Assembly (NCBI RefSeq): GCF_014279595.1
Contig: NZ_CP047943.1
Span: forward strand, 310,001-374,000
Origin: Synechococcus sp. RS9909
Lineage (GTDB): Bacteria; Cyanobacteriota; Cyanobacteriia; PCC-6307; Cyanobiaceae
Length of the DNA: 64,000 nt
Direction of reading: 5' to 3'
Shown: one piece after another, positions 1-8,981 of the stretch
How the letters are laid out: each line of letters opens with the position of its first letter
Position numbering within the stretch: the first letter of the stretch is position 1
Position numbers and translations under genes: made by a program
Notes under the pieces: generated by a model
Told to the model about the DNA's origin: nothing
Database searches by the model: none
What the model saw: the letters and a program-made list of their open reading frames with translations, nothing else

Positions 1-1122
1 GCGCTGTGGGAAGCGGCTGAGCCCCATGCCCTTGATCCCGACACGCTCGAGACCCATGGCCTCTCCCTGCTGGGCGGCGTGCTCAGCCCCGGTGAGGCCT
101 TCAGCGCCCATCCGCGGTTTGATCCCGGCCATCACGGCCGGCCGCGCCTGGTCAGCTTCGGCGTCAAGACCGGTCCGCGCAGCACGATCCGGCTGATGGA
201 GTTCGCCACGGAGGACGATGCCGCTGCCGGCATCCGCGCCGGTGATCTGCTCAGCGAGCGACGCGACAGCTTCAACGGCTTTGCCTTCCTGCACGACTTC
301 GCGATCACGCCCAACTGGGCCGTGTTCCTGCAGAACGCCGTGGCCTTCAACCCCCTGCCTTTTGTTCTCGGTCAGAAAGGTGCGGCCCAGTGTCTGCAGT
401 CCAAGCCCGGCGGCCAGGCGAAGTTCTGGTTGATTCCCCGCGATGGCGGTGTCTTCGCCGGCCAGCAGCCGCGGATCATCGACGCCCCGGAGGGCTTCGT
501 GTTTCACCACCTCAATGCCTGGGAGCAGGAGGGCGATGTGGTGGTGGAGAGCATCTACTACAGCGATTTCCCCTCGATCGGCCCGGATGTGGATTTCACG
601 GCCGTGGATTTCGACCTGATCCCCGAAGGACTGCTGGAGCAGTGCCGCATCCACCTGGAGAGCGGTCAGGTCACAACGACGCGGTTGAGCGAGCGTTGCT
701 GTGAGTTCGCGATGGTGAATCCCCACAGGGAGGGCCTGCCCTGCCGCTTCGCCTGGATGGCCGCGGCGGAGCGGGAGCGGGGCAATGATCCGCTTCAGGT
801 GATCAAGAAGCTCGATCTCCACACTGGAGACCGCCAGATCTGGAGCGCCGCGCCCCGCGGTTTTGTCAGCGAGCCGCTGATGGTGCCCAGGCCCGGTGCG
901 GAAGCTGAAGATGATGGCTGGGTGCTCGAACTGTTCTGGAACGGGGAGCGACAGGGCTCGGATCTGGTGATCCTCGATGCGGCTGACCTGCGTGAACTGG
1001 CGGCGTTTGAATTGCCCCTGGCCATCCCCCATGGCCTGCATGGCAGCTGGGTGCCTTCGCTTACGTCGGCACCTGCAGGCGGTTCACCAGATGGCGCTGC
1101 TCCACAGACGCGCGCCAGTTGA
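1..1122 (+). CDS. carotenoid oxygenase (RPE65/CCD family), 5' end outside window
   Basis: The reading frame is open from base 1, so the N-terminus lies upstream of the window and only about 373 C-terminal residues are present. The family cleaves carotenoids or apocarotenoids at a double bond using a non-haem iron held by four histidines. Candidate ligand histidines are visible in HDFAITPNW, in FHHLNAWE and in IPHGLHGSW at the C-terminus, in the family order. The gene ends convergently over the tail of the next minus-strand gene, overlapping it by about 60 bp. Substrate cannot be read from the sequence; retinal-forming and apocarotenal-cleaving members are both known in cyanobacteria. Confidence 0.9.
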   Translation, partial: ALWEAAEPHALDPDTLETHGLSLLGGVLSPGEAFSAHPRFDPGHHGRPRLVSFGVKTGPRSTIRLMEFATEDDAAAGIRAGDLLSERRDSFNGFAFLHDFAITPNWAVFLQNAVAFNPLPFVLGQKGAAQCLQSKPGGQAKFWLIPRDGGVFAGQQPRIIDAPEGFVFHHLNAWEQEGDVVVESIYYSDFPSIGPDVDFTAVDFDLIPEGLLEQCRIHLESGQVTTTRLSERCCEFAMVNPHREGLPCRFAWMAAAERERGNDPLQVIKKLDLHTGDRQIWSAAPRGFVSEPLMVPRPGAEAEDDGWVLELFWNGERQGSDLVILDAADLRELAAFELPLAIPHGLHGSWVPSLTSAPAGGSPDGAAPQTRAS

Positions 1123-1972
1123 TCTTTCGCCCCACGCGCATCCCCACGCTGGCGCCGATCTGACGCGCCGCGGGGTTGTTGCCGCCGAGCAGGGAGCCGA
1201 TCCGGGCGGCGAGCGACTCGCTCAGGGCTTCGCCGGCGCTGTCGTCCACCATGCTGTTGAACCAGCGCCGTTTCCCCACCCCCTTCCAGCCCGTGGTGAG
1301 GTCGCTGCCGAGCTGGCCACCGAGCATGCCGCCGACGGCAAAGCCAGCCAGACCACCCACGGGGCCGGCGATCGCCAGGCCCAGCGCTGTTCCGGATCGG
1401 GTGCCCATCTCTTCTCCGAGCTGGGTGGAGAGTCGGTTCCAGGTGAGGGGAATCACCTGACTGTGGACGGGGTTCTTGCCATCCGCCAGGGCGCTGCCCA
1501 GCACGGATCCGATCACTGCACCGAAGAGGGACCCCGTGGCCCCCAGGATCAGGGCGCCCTTGGGGCCGAACAGCACGGCGCCCACCGTGCCGGCGGTTCC
1601 CGCCAACAGCACCTGACCGGCCACGGCGCCGATCATGCTGCCGCCCACGTCCCGGCTCACCTGATCCCAGCCGCCGGTCGCGGGCGCGGAGGGCTCCGGC
1701 GTTGTCGCTGGGCTGGCATGGTGGCCATCGCTCAGTTGCCAGCCCATGGCGGCCAAGGCGATCTGCCAGCGCACGGCGGTGCAGCCAGCCGCCAACGTGA
1801 TCACCAGTGATCGGCTCGCGGCTGAGCAGCGCAGCGCGGCCACCCAGGGTTCCGCCAGCAGCATCGATTGCAGGCCTCGCTGCTCCTCGGCGGTCAGATC
1901 CGCCGGCCAGCGCAGCCGCAGGCGACCGGGCAGCTCATGCACCACCTGCAGGGTGTTGGATCGCGGGTTCAT
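1061..1972 (-). CDS. HMA2-like domain protein with glycine-zipper membrane region
   Basis: A 303-residue protein. The first 80 residues (VVHELPGRLRLRWP and following) resemble the HMA2-type ferredoxin-fold domain found in some cyanobacterial and P-type ATPase-associated proteins, but no CxxC metal site is present. Residues about 110-250 are dominated by Gly/Ala-rich segments (GSMIGAVAGQVLLAGTAG, FGAVIGSVLGSALADG, AGPVGGLAGFAVGGMLGG) typical of glycine zippers that pack in membranes. The C-terminal part is basic. It stands alone on the minus strand, and a 139-bp gap separates its start from the divergent SIMPL gene, where promoters for both may lie. Specific function unknown. Confidence 0.65.
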   Translation of the reverse strand: MNPRSNTLQVVHELPGRLRLRWPADLTAEEQRGLQSMLLAEPWVAALRCSAASRSLVITLAAGCTAVRWQIALAAMGWQLSDGHHASPATTPEPSAPATGGWDQVSRDVGGSMIGAVAGQVLLAGTAGTVGAVLFGPKGALILGATGSLFGAVIGSVLGSALADGKNPVHSQVIPLTWNRLSTQLGEEMGTRSGTALGLAIAGPVGGLAGFAVGGMLGGQLGSDLTTGWKGVGKRRWFNSMVDDSAGEALSESLAARIGSLLGGNNPAARQIGASVGMRVGRKINWRASVEQRHLVNRLQVPT

Positions 1973-2111
1973 GGCGCCGGTTCACCTCCCAGCATGCTGC
2001 TCGAGCCTGGATGGATCTGGTGATGATTGGCATCCGGCCGGTCATGCCTGCGTCACATCGTCGGCAGCGGAACGACCTAGACAGCCAGGGTCATCGCCGT
2101 GAGTCGCTCGG

Positions 2112-2840
2112 ATGCCTCCTCGTTCCCCCTTCTCTGCTCTGCCTCGGTTGCGCTCCTCCGGGTTCGCCGCGGTGTCGCTTCTTCCCGTGATCGCCCTGCT
2201 GCCCCTGGAGGTTCAGGCCCAGGTGCGCCCCGCCGCCTGCGCTGGCACGGTGTTGGAGCTGAGTGTGCTGGAGCGGGGGCAGACCCAAACGGATCGTTTC
2301 CGCTTTTCCCTGCGCCTGGAGGCGGAGGCGGCCACGACGGCGGCGGCACTGGATCAGCTCAACCAGCGGCTGGAGGCCACACGCACAGCGTTGCAGGGGC
2401 TGGCGCAGGGACCGCTGACGATTCCGGCACCACGTTCTTATGCCAGAGGCGGCGGCAGCCAGGGACCGCGGCGTCAGCTGGCCAGCACCAGCATCAGCGG
2501 TGAGGTGGGGCGGGGCGGCTATGACCAGCTGATTCAGGTGGCTGGCCGGTTGCCAGGTGTGCGGCTCCAGGGCATGACCTCCCTGGCCTCAACGCAGAAC
2601 CAGAACGCCCTGGCCGATCAGTTGCTGGAGTCGGCCCTGAAGCAGGGACGGGAGCAGGCCGAGCGCACGGCAGCGGCGCTCGGCCTGCGGCGGGTGACGT
2701 TGCTGCGGATCGATCAGCGCCGCAGCGGCGCGGTGCGGCCCCTGGCCTATGCCGCTAATGCGGGCCGTCAGTTCCGACCCGAGGAGGCGCCCCAACCCAG
2801 TCAATCCCTGGCGTTGAACCTGGATTACTGCCTGTCCTGA
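2112..2840 (+). CDS. SIMPL domain-containing exported protein
   Basis: A 242-residue protein with an N-terminal signal peptide: Arg-rich start, hydrophobic stretch AAVSLLPVIALLPLEV, then a probable cleavage after VQAQ. The rest matches the SIMPL (DUF541, BP26-like) family of periplasmic oligomeric proteins: an N-terminal strand region (GTVLELSVLERGQTQTDRF), a helix with DQLNQRLEATRTALQGL, and a C-terminal half with EQAERTAAALGLRRVTLLRI. SIMPL proteins have been linked to outer-membrane and oxidative-stress phenotypes but have no established enzymatic activity. ATG at 2112 is the first start compatible with the signal peptide. The next gene follows 45 bp downstream. Confidence 0.75.
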   Translation: MPPRSPFSALPRLRSSGFAAVSLLPVIALLPLEVQAQVRPAACAGTVLELSVLERGQTQTDRFRFSLRLEAEAATTAAALDQLNQRLEATRTALQGLAQGPLTIPAPRSYARGGGSQGPRRQLASTSISGEVGRGGYDQLIQVAGRLPGVRLQGMTSLASTQNQNALADQLLESALKQGREQAERTAAALGLRRVTLLRIDQRRSGAVRPLAYAANAGRQFRPEEAPQPSQSLALNLDYCLS

Positions 2841-2885
2841 TCGCTCCCGCCACAATGGTTAGCAGCGGTTCGGCTGCTGAACACC

Positions 2886-4058
2886 ATGCGCGCTCCGCTT
2901 CGCGCCCGTCTGCTCTGGTGGGTGAGTTTGGTGTTTGTGGCCTGGATGATCTGGGCGGAGACCAGCTTTCAGACCTACGACCGCTCGCTCGGGCAGGACC
3001 TGACGCTCACGCCCGCCCAGCTGGCTGTGATCGGCGGAGCTTTTCTGCTGCCTTACAGCCTGGTGCAGATTCCCGTGGGCTGGCTGCTCGATCGCTGGCC
3101 GGTGGAGCGACTGCTGCTGCTGGGCGCCTTCACGGCAGCCGCCTGCAGCCTCGGTTTCGCTCGTGCGGAAAGCTGGAACGCCCTGCTGTGGCATCGCTTC
3201 GGGCTCGGGTTGAGCTGCGCGGTGGCCTTCCCGGCCTCCGGTCTGCTGGCGCGACGCAGCCTGCCGCCTCAACGGTTTGCTCTCGCCATGGGAGCCACCG
3301 ACAGCTTGTTGGGGTTCGGTGCGGTGGTGGCCGTGCTGATGCCGTTGCTGTTCGGAGGCCTGGGGTGGCGCCAACAGGTGCTGCTGCAGGCGATCGGCCT
3401 GATCGCTCTGGTGCTGGTGCCCCTGGCTTGCCTGCAGCAGCGCACAGCGATGACCTCTGCCGCTGCGCTTGCGGCTGGGGCGGCACCAGCTCGCTGGACC
3501 TCCCGTGCCCGCCGCACGGTGGCGCATGCGGCGGCGGTGTATGCCTGGGCCGGTGGGCTGTTGTTCGGGCTCGGCCAATACGGCCTGCTCTCGCAGTTGC
3601 AGCACTGGGGTGAGACGTTGATGCTCAACGTCACCCTGCTGCTCTCGCTTGGGTTGGTGGCCGGCATGGTGCTGGCCGGTGCTCTGGGGGGTGAGCCCCG
3701 CCGCCGCCGCACCCTGTTGCTGTGCGGGGCGGTGCTCACGGCGCTGGCTCTGGGGTGGTTGATGCAAGGGGATGCTGATCCTTCGCTGCGCCTGCTGGCT
3801 GGCGCCTTGTTCGGCCTTGGGCTCGGCCCTTGCGTGCTCGCTTTCCCGATGGCGGAGGCCGCCGCACCGTCGGGACGGACCGCGATGGTGGTGGCGATGG
3901 TGAACACCGCCGGCACGTTCAGCGGGGCGGTGATGACCCTCGTGTCGGGTTGGATGCTGCAACGGGCGGCCCAGGCTGAGCCGCCGCTGCTGTTGCCGAT
4001 TTATGGCGCCCTGGCCCTGCTGGGTGTGCTGTTGGCCTGGACGGCCTCACGGCGTTGA
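2886..4058 (+). CDS. MFS transporter
   Basis: A 390-residue polytopic membrane protein with about 12 hydrophobic segments. After TM2 comes the MFS signature-like loop GWLLDRWPVERLLLLGAF (G-x-L-x-D-R-x-x-x-x-R/K), and a GLGLSCAVAFPASGLLARR segment corresponds to TM4-5. The fold resembles the nitrate/hexuronate-like half of MFS rather than multidrug DHA1, but no substrate can be given. The gene converges on the BCCT carrier gene and their 3' ends overlap by 12 bp. Confidence 0.8.
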   Translation: MRAPLRARLLWWVSLVFVAWMIWAETSFQTYDRSLGQDLTLTPAQLAVIGGAFLLPYSLVQIPVGWLLDRWPVERLLLLGAFTAAACSLGFARAESWNALLWHRFGLGLSCAVAFPASGLLARRSLPPQRFALAMGATDSLLGFGAVVAVLMPLLFGGLGWRQQVLLQAIGLIALVLVPLACLQQRTAMTSAAALAAGAAPARWTSRARRTVAHAAAVYAWAGGLLFGLGQYGLLSQLQHWGETLMLNVTLLLSLGLVAGMVLAGALGGEPRRRRTLLLCGAVLTALALGWLMQGDADPSLRLLAGALFGLGLGPCVLAFPMAEAAAPSGRTAMVVAMVNTAGTFSGAVMTLVSGWMLQRAAQAEPPLLLPIYGALALLGVLLAWTASRR

Positions 4059-5624
4059 CGCCTCTTGTTGGCGCCATTCCTTCCAGGCCAGGCGCGGGGC
4101 GCTCCAGAGACTGGTGAGCACCAGTGGCGTCACGGGGACGGCTGTGATCACGATGAAGGCCTGCAGGGCATCGATCGAGGTGCTGTCGCCCAGGCCGCTG
4201 CCGATTCGTAGCAACACCAGAGTGAGGCTGCCGATCATCAGGGCCCAGAACAGCCGCAGCAGCGCCGGCGGCGTGCGTTGACCACTCACCACCATGGCGG
4301 CGGCGTAACTCATTGAGTCGGCGCTGGTGGCCATGAACAGCACCACCAGCACCAGGCCCACCGGAATCAGCAACCAGGCCAGGGGCAGCTGACCGAGGAT
4401 CGCCAGCAGGGCGGCGGCCGCCCCGTTGTTGCTGAGCGGGCCGCTGACACTGCCGCTGTTGCTCAGCTCCAGGGCCATGCCGGTGCCCCCCAGCAGGGTG
4501 AACCAGAGATTGGTGACGATGGGGCAGAGGATGGCGACGGCCAGCACCAACTCCCGCACGCTGCGGCCGCGGCTGACGCCGGCGGTGAACAGGCCCATCA
4601 GGGGCGCGTAGCCGAGAAACCAGCCCCAATAGAAGACGGTCCAGCCGTTCACCCAGTTGTCGGGGCTGCTGTTGGCCGCCAGGGCCATCTGGGGCAGGTT
4701 GAGCAGATAGGTGCCGAAGGCGGTGAGGAAGTGGCGCATCAGCCACAGCCCCGGGCCCAGCAGCAGCAGCCCTGCGGCCATCGCCAGGGTGAGCCACACG
4801 TTCAGCTCCGAGAGCCATTTGATGCCGCGCTGAATCCCGCTCACCGTGGAGCTGGCGAAGATCGCGGTCAGCATCACCACCACCAGCGATTGCAGGCTGG
4901 CGCTGTCTTGCAGCCCAGGCAGCTGGCCGGCCGCATGGCTCAGTTGCAGGGAGAGGAAGCCGAGCGGGCCCACGGTGCCGGCGATCGCCGCCACCACCGA
5001 CACCCCATCGGCCAGATCACCCATGCCGCCTTCAACCCAGGTCCTGGGCAGCAGCCCCACCAGCAGCGATCGGGGCCGCAGCGGTTCGCCGCGACGCTCG
5101 CGGATCGAGAGGGTGATCGTGACCGTGGTCGCCACAAGCGCCCAGGCCAGAAACCCCCAGTGCAGAAAACTCACGGCCAGGGCTGGATCCACCGCCGCCG
5201 CCGTCGATCCTTCGATGCCCGCGAAATAGGGCGCCGGCGTCTGGAAATGGAACAGCGGTTCAGCTGCTGACCAGAACACGCCACCGCCGGCCAGCAGGGT
5301 GCAGATCAGAACGGCACACCAGTCGAAGAATTTCAGACTCGGCCTGGCGTCGACGCCGCCCAGGCGCAGGCGGCCGAGCGGACTGATCGCCAGCCCCACG
5401 GCGATCAGAAAGAGCACCACGGCCATCCACTGCCAGAGGCTGCCCAGCAGGGCGCTGCTGATCGCTTTGCCCGACTCGGTGAATGCTCTGGCGGCCGCCA
5501 GGTCGGCCGCCGCCAGGACCAGAAACAGCACCAGTGGAAGCGCCCCGATCCAAAGCGGGGGCTGGCGCCACCAGGGGCGCGGAGCGTTGGGGGAGGACGG
5601 CACGGCGTCAGGCGCGGACGGCAT
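4047..5624 (-). CDS. BCCT family (betaine/carnitine/choline-type) transporter
   Basis: About 525 residues starting at MPSAPDAVPSS; the longer upstream start lies deeper in the preceding gene. Twelve hydrophobic segments and the BCCT hallmark block are present: residues of the form WTVFYWGWFLGYAPLMG followed by SRGRSVREL. The hallmark in betaine carriers is usually WTxFYWAWWISWSPFxG, so two of the tryptophans that box the quaternary ammonium group appear as Phe and Tyr. That keeps an aromatic cage but suggests a different ligand. It is the last gene of the overlapping run with the oxidase, dehydrogenase and methyltransferase, so it may import or export their substrate or product. Na+ or H+ coupling cannot be told. 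Confidence 0.85.
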   Translation of the reverse strand: MPSAPDAVPSSPNAPRPWWRQPPLWIGALPLVLFLVLAAADLAAARAFTESGKAISSALLGSLWQWMAVVLFLIAVGLAISPLGRLRLGGVDARPSLKFFDWCAVLICTLLAGGGVFWSAAEPLFHFQTPAPYFAGIEGSTAAAVDPALAVSFLHWGFLAWALVATTVTITLSIRERRGEPLRPRSLLVGLLPRTWVEGGMGDLADGVSVVAAIAGTVGPLGFLSLQLSHAAGQLPGLQDSASLQSLVVVMLTAIFASSTVSGIQRGIKWLSELNVWLTLAMAAGLLLLGPGLWLMRHFLTAFGTYLLNLPQMALAANSSPDNWVNGWTVFYWGWFLGYAPLMGLFTAGVSRGRSVRELVLAVAILCPIVTNLWFTLLGGTGMALELSNSGSVSGPLSNNGAAAALLAILGQLPLAWLLIPVGLVLVVLFMATSADSMSYAAAMVVSGQRTPPALLRLFWALMIGSLTLVLLRIGSGLGDSTSIDALQAFIVITAVPVTPLVLTSLWSAPRLAWKEWRQQEASTP

Positions 5625-6795
5625 CCCGCTGATGGCTCCAGCAGGTGAGATCGACTGCCGGTGGGCGGCCCGACGCCAGTCGGGCGAGCGACTCACCGAT
5701 CAGGGGCGCAAACTTGAACGCCTGGCCGGAGCCGCCCGCGAACACACTGAGGGTCGGGGTGAGACGGTCGAGCACGAAATTCACATCACTGGCCATCGAG
5801 TAAGGGCTGATCACGGTGTCCACCCGTTCCTGCACTCCCTCCAGTGCGTTGAACAGGAAGTTGTCGAGCAGCTCCAGCAGGCGTGCCGGGACCTCTCGGG
5901 TCATCGCATTGGGGTCCTGCACCCGCAGCGCCTCGGGAGCCCAGTCGATGCCCGCCTTGATCCGGGGGCGACCATCGGCAGTGCAGCTCAACACCGGAAA
6001 GCCGTAATACAGGCCGCCGTCATCGCCCCGCTCCCGTTGGAAGCAGAACCATTGCGGGTAGCGCTCGGCCAGGGCCGGATCCACGGTGTAATGCGCCCAG
6101 AGCATGGGCCAAACCTCCAGCTTCGGGGCGAGGCCGAGGGGAGCGAGCAGCAACTGGCTCCAGATCCCGCAGGCCACCACCACCTGATCGGCGCTGATGT
6201 GGTGGCCGTTCTCCAGACTCACGCCCCCACCACGGGCATCGATGCCGGCCACCGGGCAGTGTTCGATCAGTTGATGGCCGGCAGCGCGGGCGGTGCGGAT
6301 CCAGTGGGCCACCACCTTGTCGCTGCGCACGGCCCCGGCGGTCGGTTCGAACAGACCGGTGAAGTTGGGTTTCGGGCGGAGCGGGAAGCGGGCGGCGATC
6401 GCTTCGGCGTTCAACGCTTCATAGGGAATGCCCTGGTCGTCCATCACCCGTCGGGCGCCGGGGATGGAACCCTCGATCGTTTCCTCCTCCCAGCTTTCGC
6501 CGTAAAACAGCAGGCCATGGGGTTCGCGCAGCGCTTCGCCGGCGTGGCGTTCCTCCTCGCGCCAGAGCCGGTTGGCTTCCTGCGCCAGGCGGCAGAGCAC
6601 GGGATCGGAATACATCTCCCGATACATGCGCGATTCACCGAAGCTGCTGGCGCCCGCATGGGCCAGGGTCTGTGCCTCCAGCAGCACCACGTCGCCCACG
6701 TCCTGGCGGGCCAGGGCGGCTGCGCAGCTGAGGCCTGCCATGCCGCCGCCCACGATCACAACAGCGGCGCGCTCGGGAAGCGTGGTGGTGCTCAT
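5608..6795 (-). CDS. FAD-dependent amine oxidase, sarcosine/N-methyl-amino-acid oxidase-like (DAO family)
   Basis: A 395-residue flavoprotein. The N-terminus has the dinucleotide-binding motif VVIVGGGMAGLSCAAAL. The stretch SSFGESRMYREMY matches the GSSHGxSRxxR region of monomeric sarcosine oxidase and N-methyltryptophan oxidase. The C-terminus GGSGQAFKFAPLIGESLARL matches the family's GFSGHGFKxxPxxG motif. In the segment that carries the covalent FAD cysteine in monomeric sarcosine oxidase, this protein reads VISPYSMASDVNFVLD with no Cys, so FAD is probably non-covalent. Start ATG overlaps the dehydrogenase stop (ATGA); its 3' end overlaps the carrier start by 17 bp. Likely oxidises an N-methyl or secondary amine; substrate unknown. 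Confidence 0.8.
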   Translation of the reverse strand: MSTTTLPERAAVVIVGGGMAGLSCAAALARQDVGDVVLLEAQTLAHAGASSFGESRMYREMYSDPVLCRLAQEANRLWREEERHAGEALREPHGLLFYGESWEEETIEGSIPGARRVMDDQGIPYEALNAEAIAARFPLRPKPNFTGLFEPTAGAVRSDKVVAHWIRTARAAGHQLIEHCPVAGIDARGGGVSLENGHHISADQVVVACGIWSQLLLAPLGLAPKLEVWPMLWAHYTVDPALAERYPQWFCFQRERGDDGGLYYGFPVLSCTADGRPRIKAGIDWAPEALRVQDPNAMTREVPARLLELLDNFLFNALEGVQERVDTVISPYSMASDVNFVLDRLTPTLSVFAGGSGQAFKFAPLIGESLARLASGRPPAVDLTCWSHQRDAVRA

Positions 6796-7856
6796 GCTGC
6801 CTCTCCGAAACTGAGACCGATGGGGGCACCGCCGCCACCGGCCGTGACCCGCTCCAGGGCAGCATCAACGCTGAGTCCATCCCCGCGTTGGGCCAGAAAT
6901 TCGTTGGCCCTTTGCCGCACTTCATCGCGCACAAAGCGATACACCTCATCGGCTGTGGCCGTTTTCCAGGCCTCGGGGGCGAAGCGCTCGATTGAATCGG
7001 CGATCACGGCGCCCGCATTCACCAGTGGATCCGGCAACACCCGAACGCCGCGGCGGCGCAGGTCATCCGCCAGCTGGGGCTGCTGGAAGGGGGCGTTGGC
7101 CGCCGGCACGATCGCCTTCACGGGCAGGGCCGAGGCCATCTCCGTGTTGATCAGACCGGAAATCGAGCAGGGCAGCACCAGGTCGAGCCTGAGCTCCCAC
7201 CAGGGGCAGTCAAGCGGTAGCGGCGTGGCACCGGCAAAGCTGGCGCGCTCCCGGTCCATGTCGACGGTGAACACCGTCCAGCCATGGGCGACCAGCACCC
7301 GGGCGACGGTGCCACCGACGGCGCCGCAGCCGTGCACCAGCGCGCGGCCTGGCCTGGCCTCGGCCAACGCCTCACCCAGCACCGCTTCGATGGCGCCCAG
7401 GGTTCCATGGGCCGTGGCGGCACTGGCATCCACAGGGCTGCCGACGGCGGCGAGCACATGGGGCGTCAACTCCGTCAGACGCTCCATGTCTTCCAGGCTG
7501 GTGTTGAGATCACAGCCGGTGATCATCGAGCCATCCAGAGCCTCGAGCAGCGTGGCGGTCACGCTGATCAGCTCCTCCTTCACCGCTGCAGGTTCCGCGG
7601 CGCGGGCCACGATCTTGCCGCCGGCGAAACCGGTGCCATATAAATCATGTTTGTGGGTCATCAGGCCCGCCAGGCGCTCGCCATCGGCGATGCAGGCTGC
7701 GTCGGAGGGGTAGTTGAGGAGGCGCAGGCCACCGTTGGCTGGCCGCCCGGTGCTGGTGTCTTCGGCCACCACAAACACCGAGAGATGGTCGGAGACGTGT
7801 TCAGCCAACACCGACACCGCTGGGGCGGTGGGGGCGGTGGCGATCGGGGTGCTCAT
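6792..7856 (-). CDS. Glu/Leu/Phe/Val dehydrogenase-family amino acid dehydrogenase
   Basis: A 354-residue protein of leucine-dehydrogenase length. The substrate domain contains GGLRLLNYPSDAACIADGERLAGLMTHKHDLYGTGFAGGK, where the Lys of MTHK and the Lys of GGK match the two lysines of the family active site (MTxK and GGGK). GCDLNTSLEDM matches the conserved Asp region. A Rossmann NAD domain follows (VHGCGAVGGTVARVL, with GxGxVG-like spacing). Expected reaction: reversible oxidative deamination of an aliphatic or aromatic L-amino acid, or reductive amination of its keto acid. The TGATG junction overlaps the upstream methyltransferase by 1 nt, so the two are almost certainly translated from one mRNA. 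Confidence 0.8.
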   Translation of the reverse strand: MSTPIATAPTAPAVSVLAEHVSDHLSVFVVAEDTSTGRPANGGLRLLNYPSDAACIADGERLAGLMTHKHDLYGTGFAGGKIVARAAEPAAVKEELISVTATLLEALDGSMITGCDLNTSLEDMERLTELTPHVLAAVGSPVDASAATAHGTLGAIEAVLGEALAEARPGRALVHGCGAVGGTVARVLVAHGWTVFTVDMDRERASFAGATPLPLDCPWWELRLDLVLPCSISGLINTEMASALPVKAIVPAANAPFQQPQLADDLRRRGVRVLPDPLVNAGAVIADSIERFAPEAWKTATADEVYRFVRDEVRQRANEFLAQRGDGLSVDAALERVTAGGGGAPIGLSFGEAA

Positions 7857-8893
7857 CAGGCCAGCTTCTCCATCATCTGGTGGTGCTCCACGTAATCCAG
7901 GCTCCAGTCGCTCGGGGCGTCGGCAATGCGTTGTTCCAGGCGCTGATACACCGCGTCGGCTGCGGCATCTCCAGCGGCGCTGGCGAAGCTGTGCCGGCTC
8001 CAGCTGCGGATCGTGGCCATCAGGCCGGCGGCGAAGGCGGCGGTGTCGCCATCGGTGTTCCAGCGCTGTCTGTAGGGGCAGCGCACGTGGACGGTGCGTT
8101 CATCCACCAGGCGCAGGCCGTTGCGGTAAGGGGCCGAGCTGGCGTCCTTCAGCGGCGCCATGAACTCCTCGGGCGACTTGTAGAAGTTCAGGATCGTGCC
8201 GTTGCGGTACTGCGCCTCGCTGATCACACCCTCATCGGCGAGGCTCCGCCAGATCCGGTGCAGCTCGTCGTGGACATTGCGCGTTTCGCCACCGTTGTGC
8301 CCCAGATAGCGACCCTCCGGATCGCGGGAGAGGTTCACCGTCAGCAGCCTGCCGCCCGGTTGCAGTTCGCGGCTGCGCAGCTCGAGGATCGCCGTCCAGT
8401 CCTTCAGCGCCTGGGCGGTGAAGCGCTTGATCGCCTCGGCATCACCGGACGCGAGCACGTGGGTGTGATGCGGCAGCGGGCCGGGGGATTCGCTCAGCCA
8501 GTGCATCGCCGTGGCGGAGAAGCCGAAGCTCACGCTGTTCGGCGCCACCGAGGGCTCGTAGAAGCTGCGGGCACTCACCAGCACGGTGGGCTGCGGTGGC
8601 CTGGGGATCTGCAGGGCCAGATTCGCCGCCAGGGCAACGTTGTCGTTGCTGGGCAGATCGTTGCCGATCAGCGTCAGATGGGCGTGGGGCTGGCGGCTGT
8701 GGAGGTGATCGAGCACCTGGTTCCAGAGGCCAACGGCGGTGCCGCCATCGGCAGCGCCGTAATCGATCAGAACGTGATGGTTCTGGTGGGGAAGTTGTTC
8801 AACACAAGTCAAGGCCCAGTCGGAGGCGGCATCGATGCAGAGACGTGCGCCTTCGGTCTGTGCGCTGTAACCCGTGGTCATGGCAATGGCCAT
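7856..8893 (-). CDS. SABATH-family SAM-dependent (carboxyl) methyltransferase
   Basis: A 345-residue protein with SABATH features: a SAM-binding start (VLIDYGAADGGTAV), an acidic-loop region (LIGNDLPSND), the signature FSATAMHWLSESPGPLP (compare SSYSLMWLSxxP of plant salicylate/jasmonate methyltransferases), and the C-terminal cap region. SABATH enzymes transfer a methyl group to carboxyl or ring-nitrogen atoms of small acids. An ATG at 8881 is an alternative start. It heads the four-gene overlapping unit with an amino acid dehydrogenase, an amine oxidase and a BCCT carrier, which points to metabolism of a methylated small molecule. Which molecule is not visible. Confidence 0.8.
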   Translation of the reverse strand: MAIAMTTGYSAQTEGARLCIDAASDWALTCVEQLPHQNHHVLIDYGAADGGTAVGLWNQVLDHLHSRQPHAHLTLIGNDLPSNDNVALAANLALQIPRPPQPTVLVSARSFYEPSVAPNSVSFGFSATAMHWLSESPGPLPHHTHVLASGDAEAIKRFTAQALKDWTAILELRSRELQPGGRLLTVNLSRDPEGRYLGHNGGETRNVHDELHRIWRSLADEGVISEAQYRNGTILNFYKSPEEFMAPLKDASSAPYRNGLRLVDERTVHVRCPYRQRWNTDGDTAAFAAGLMATIRSWSRHSFASAAGDAAADAVYQRLEQRIADAPSDWSLDYVEHHQMMEKLA

Positions 8894-8981
8894 GGACCTC
8901 GTCAGCGACAGGGTGCACCGTACAGGGTGGGTCTGTCAGGGCTTCGTGACAGAGAACACGCTGCGCTGCTCTCAGCAGGCT

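Noticed and set aside
5299-7713. 804-residue plus-strand open frame
   Set aside because: It lies antisense to the oxidase, dehydrogenase and carrier genes, which all have clear family motifs. Long antisense frames are expected at this GC content, and its translation shows no domain.
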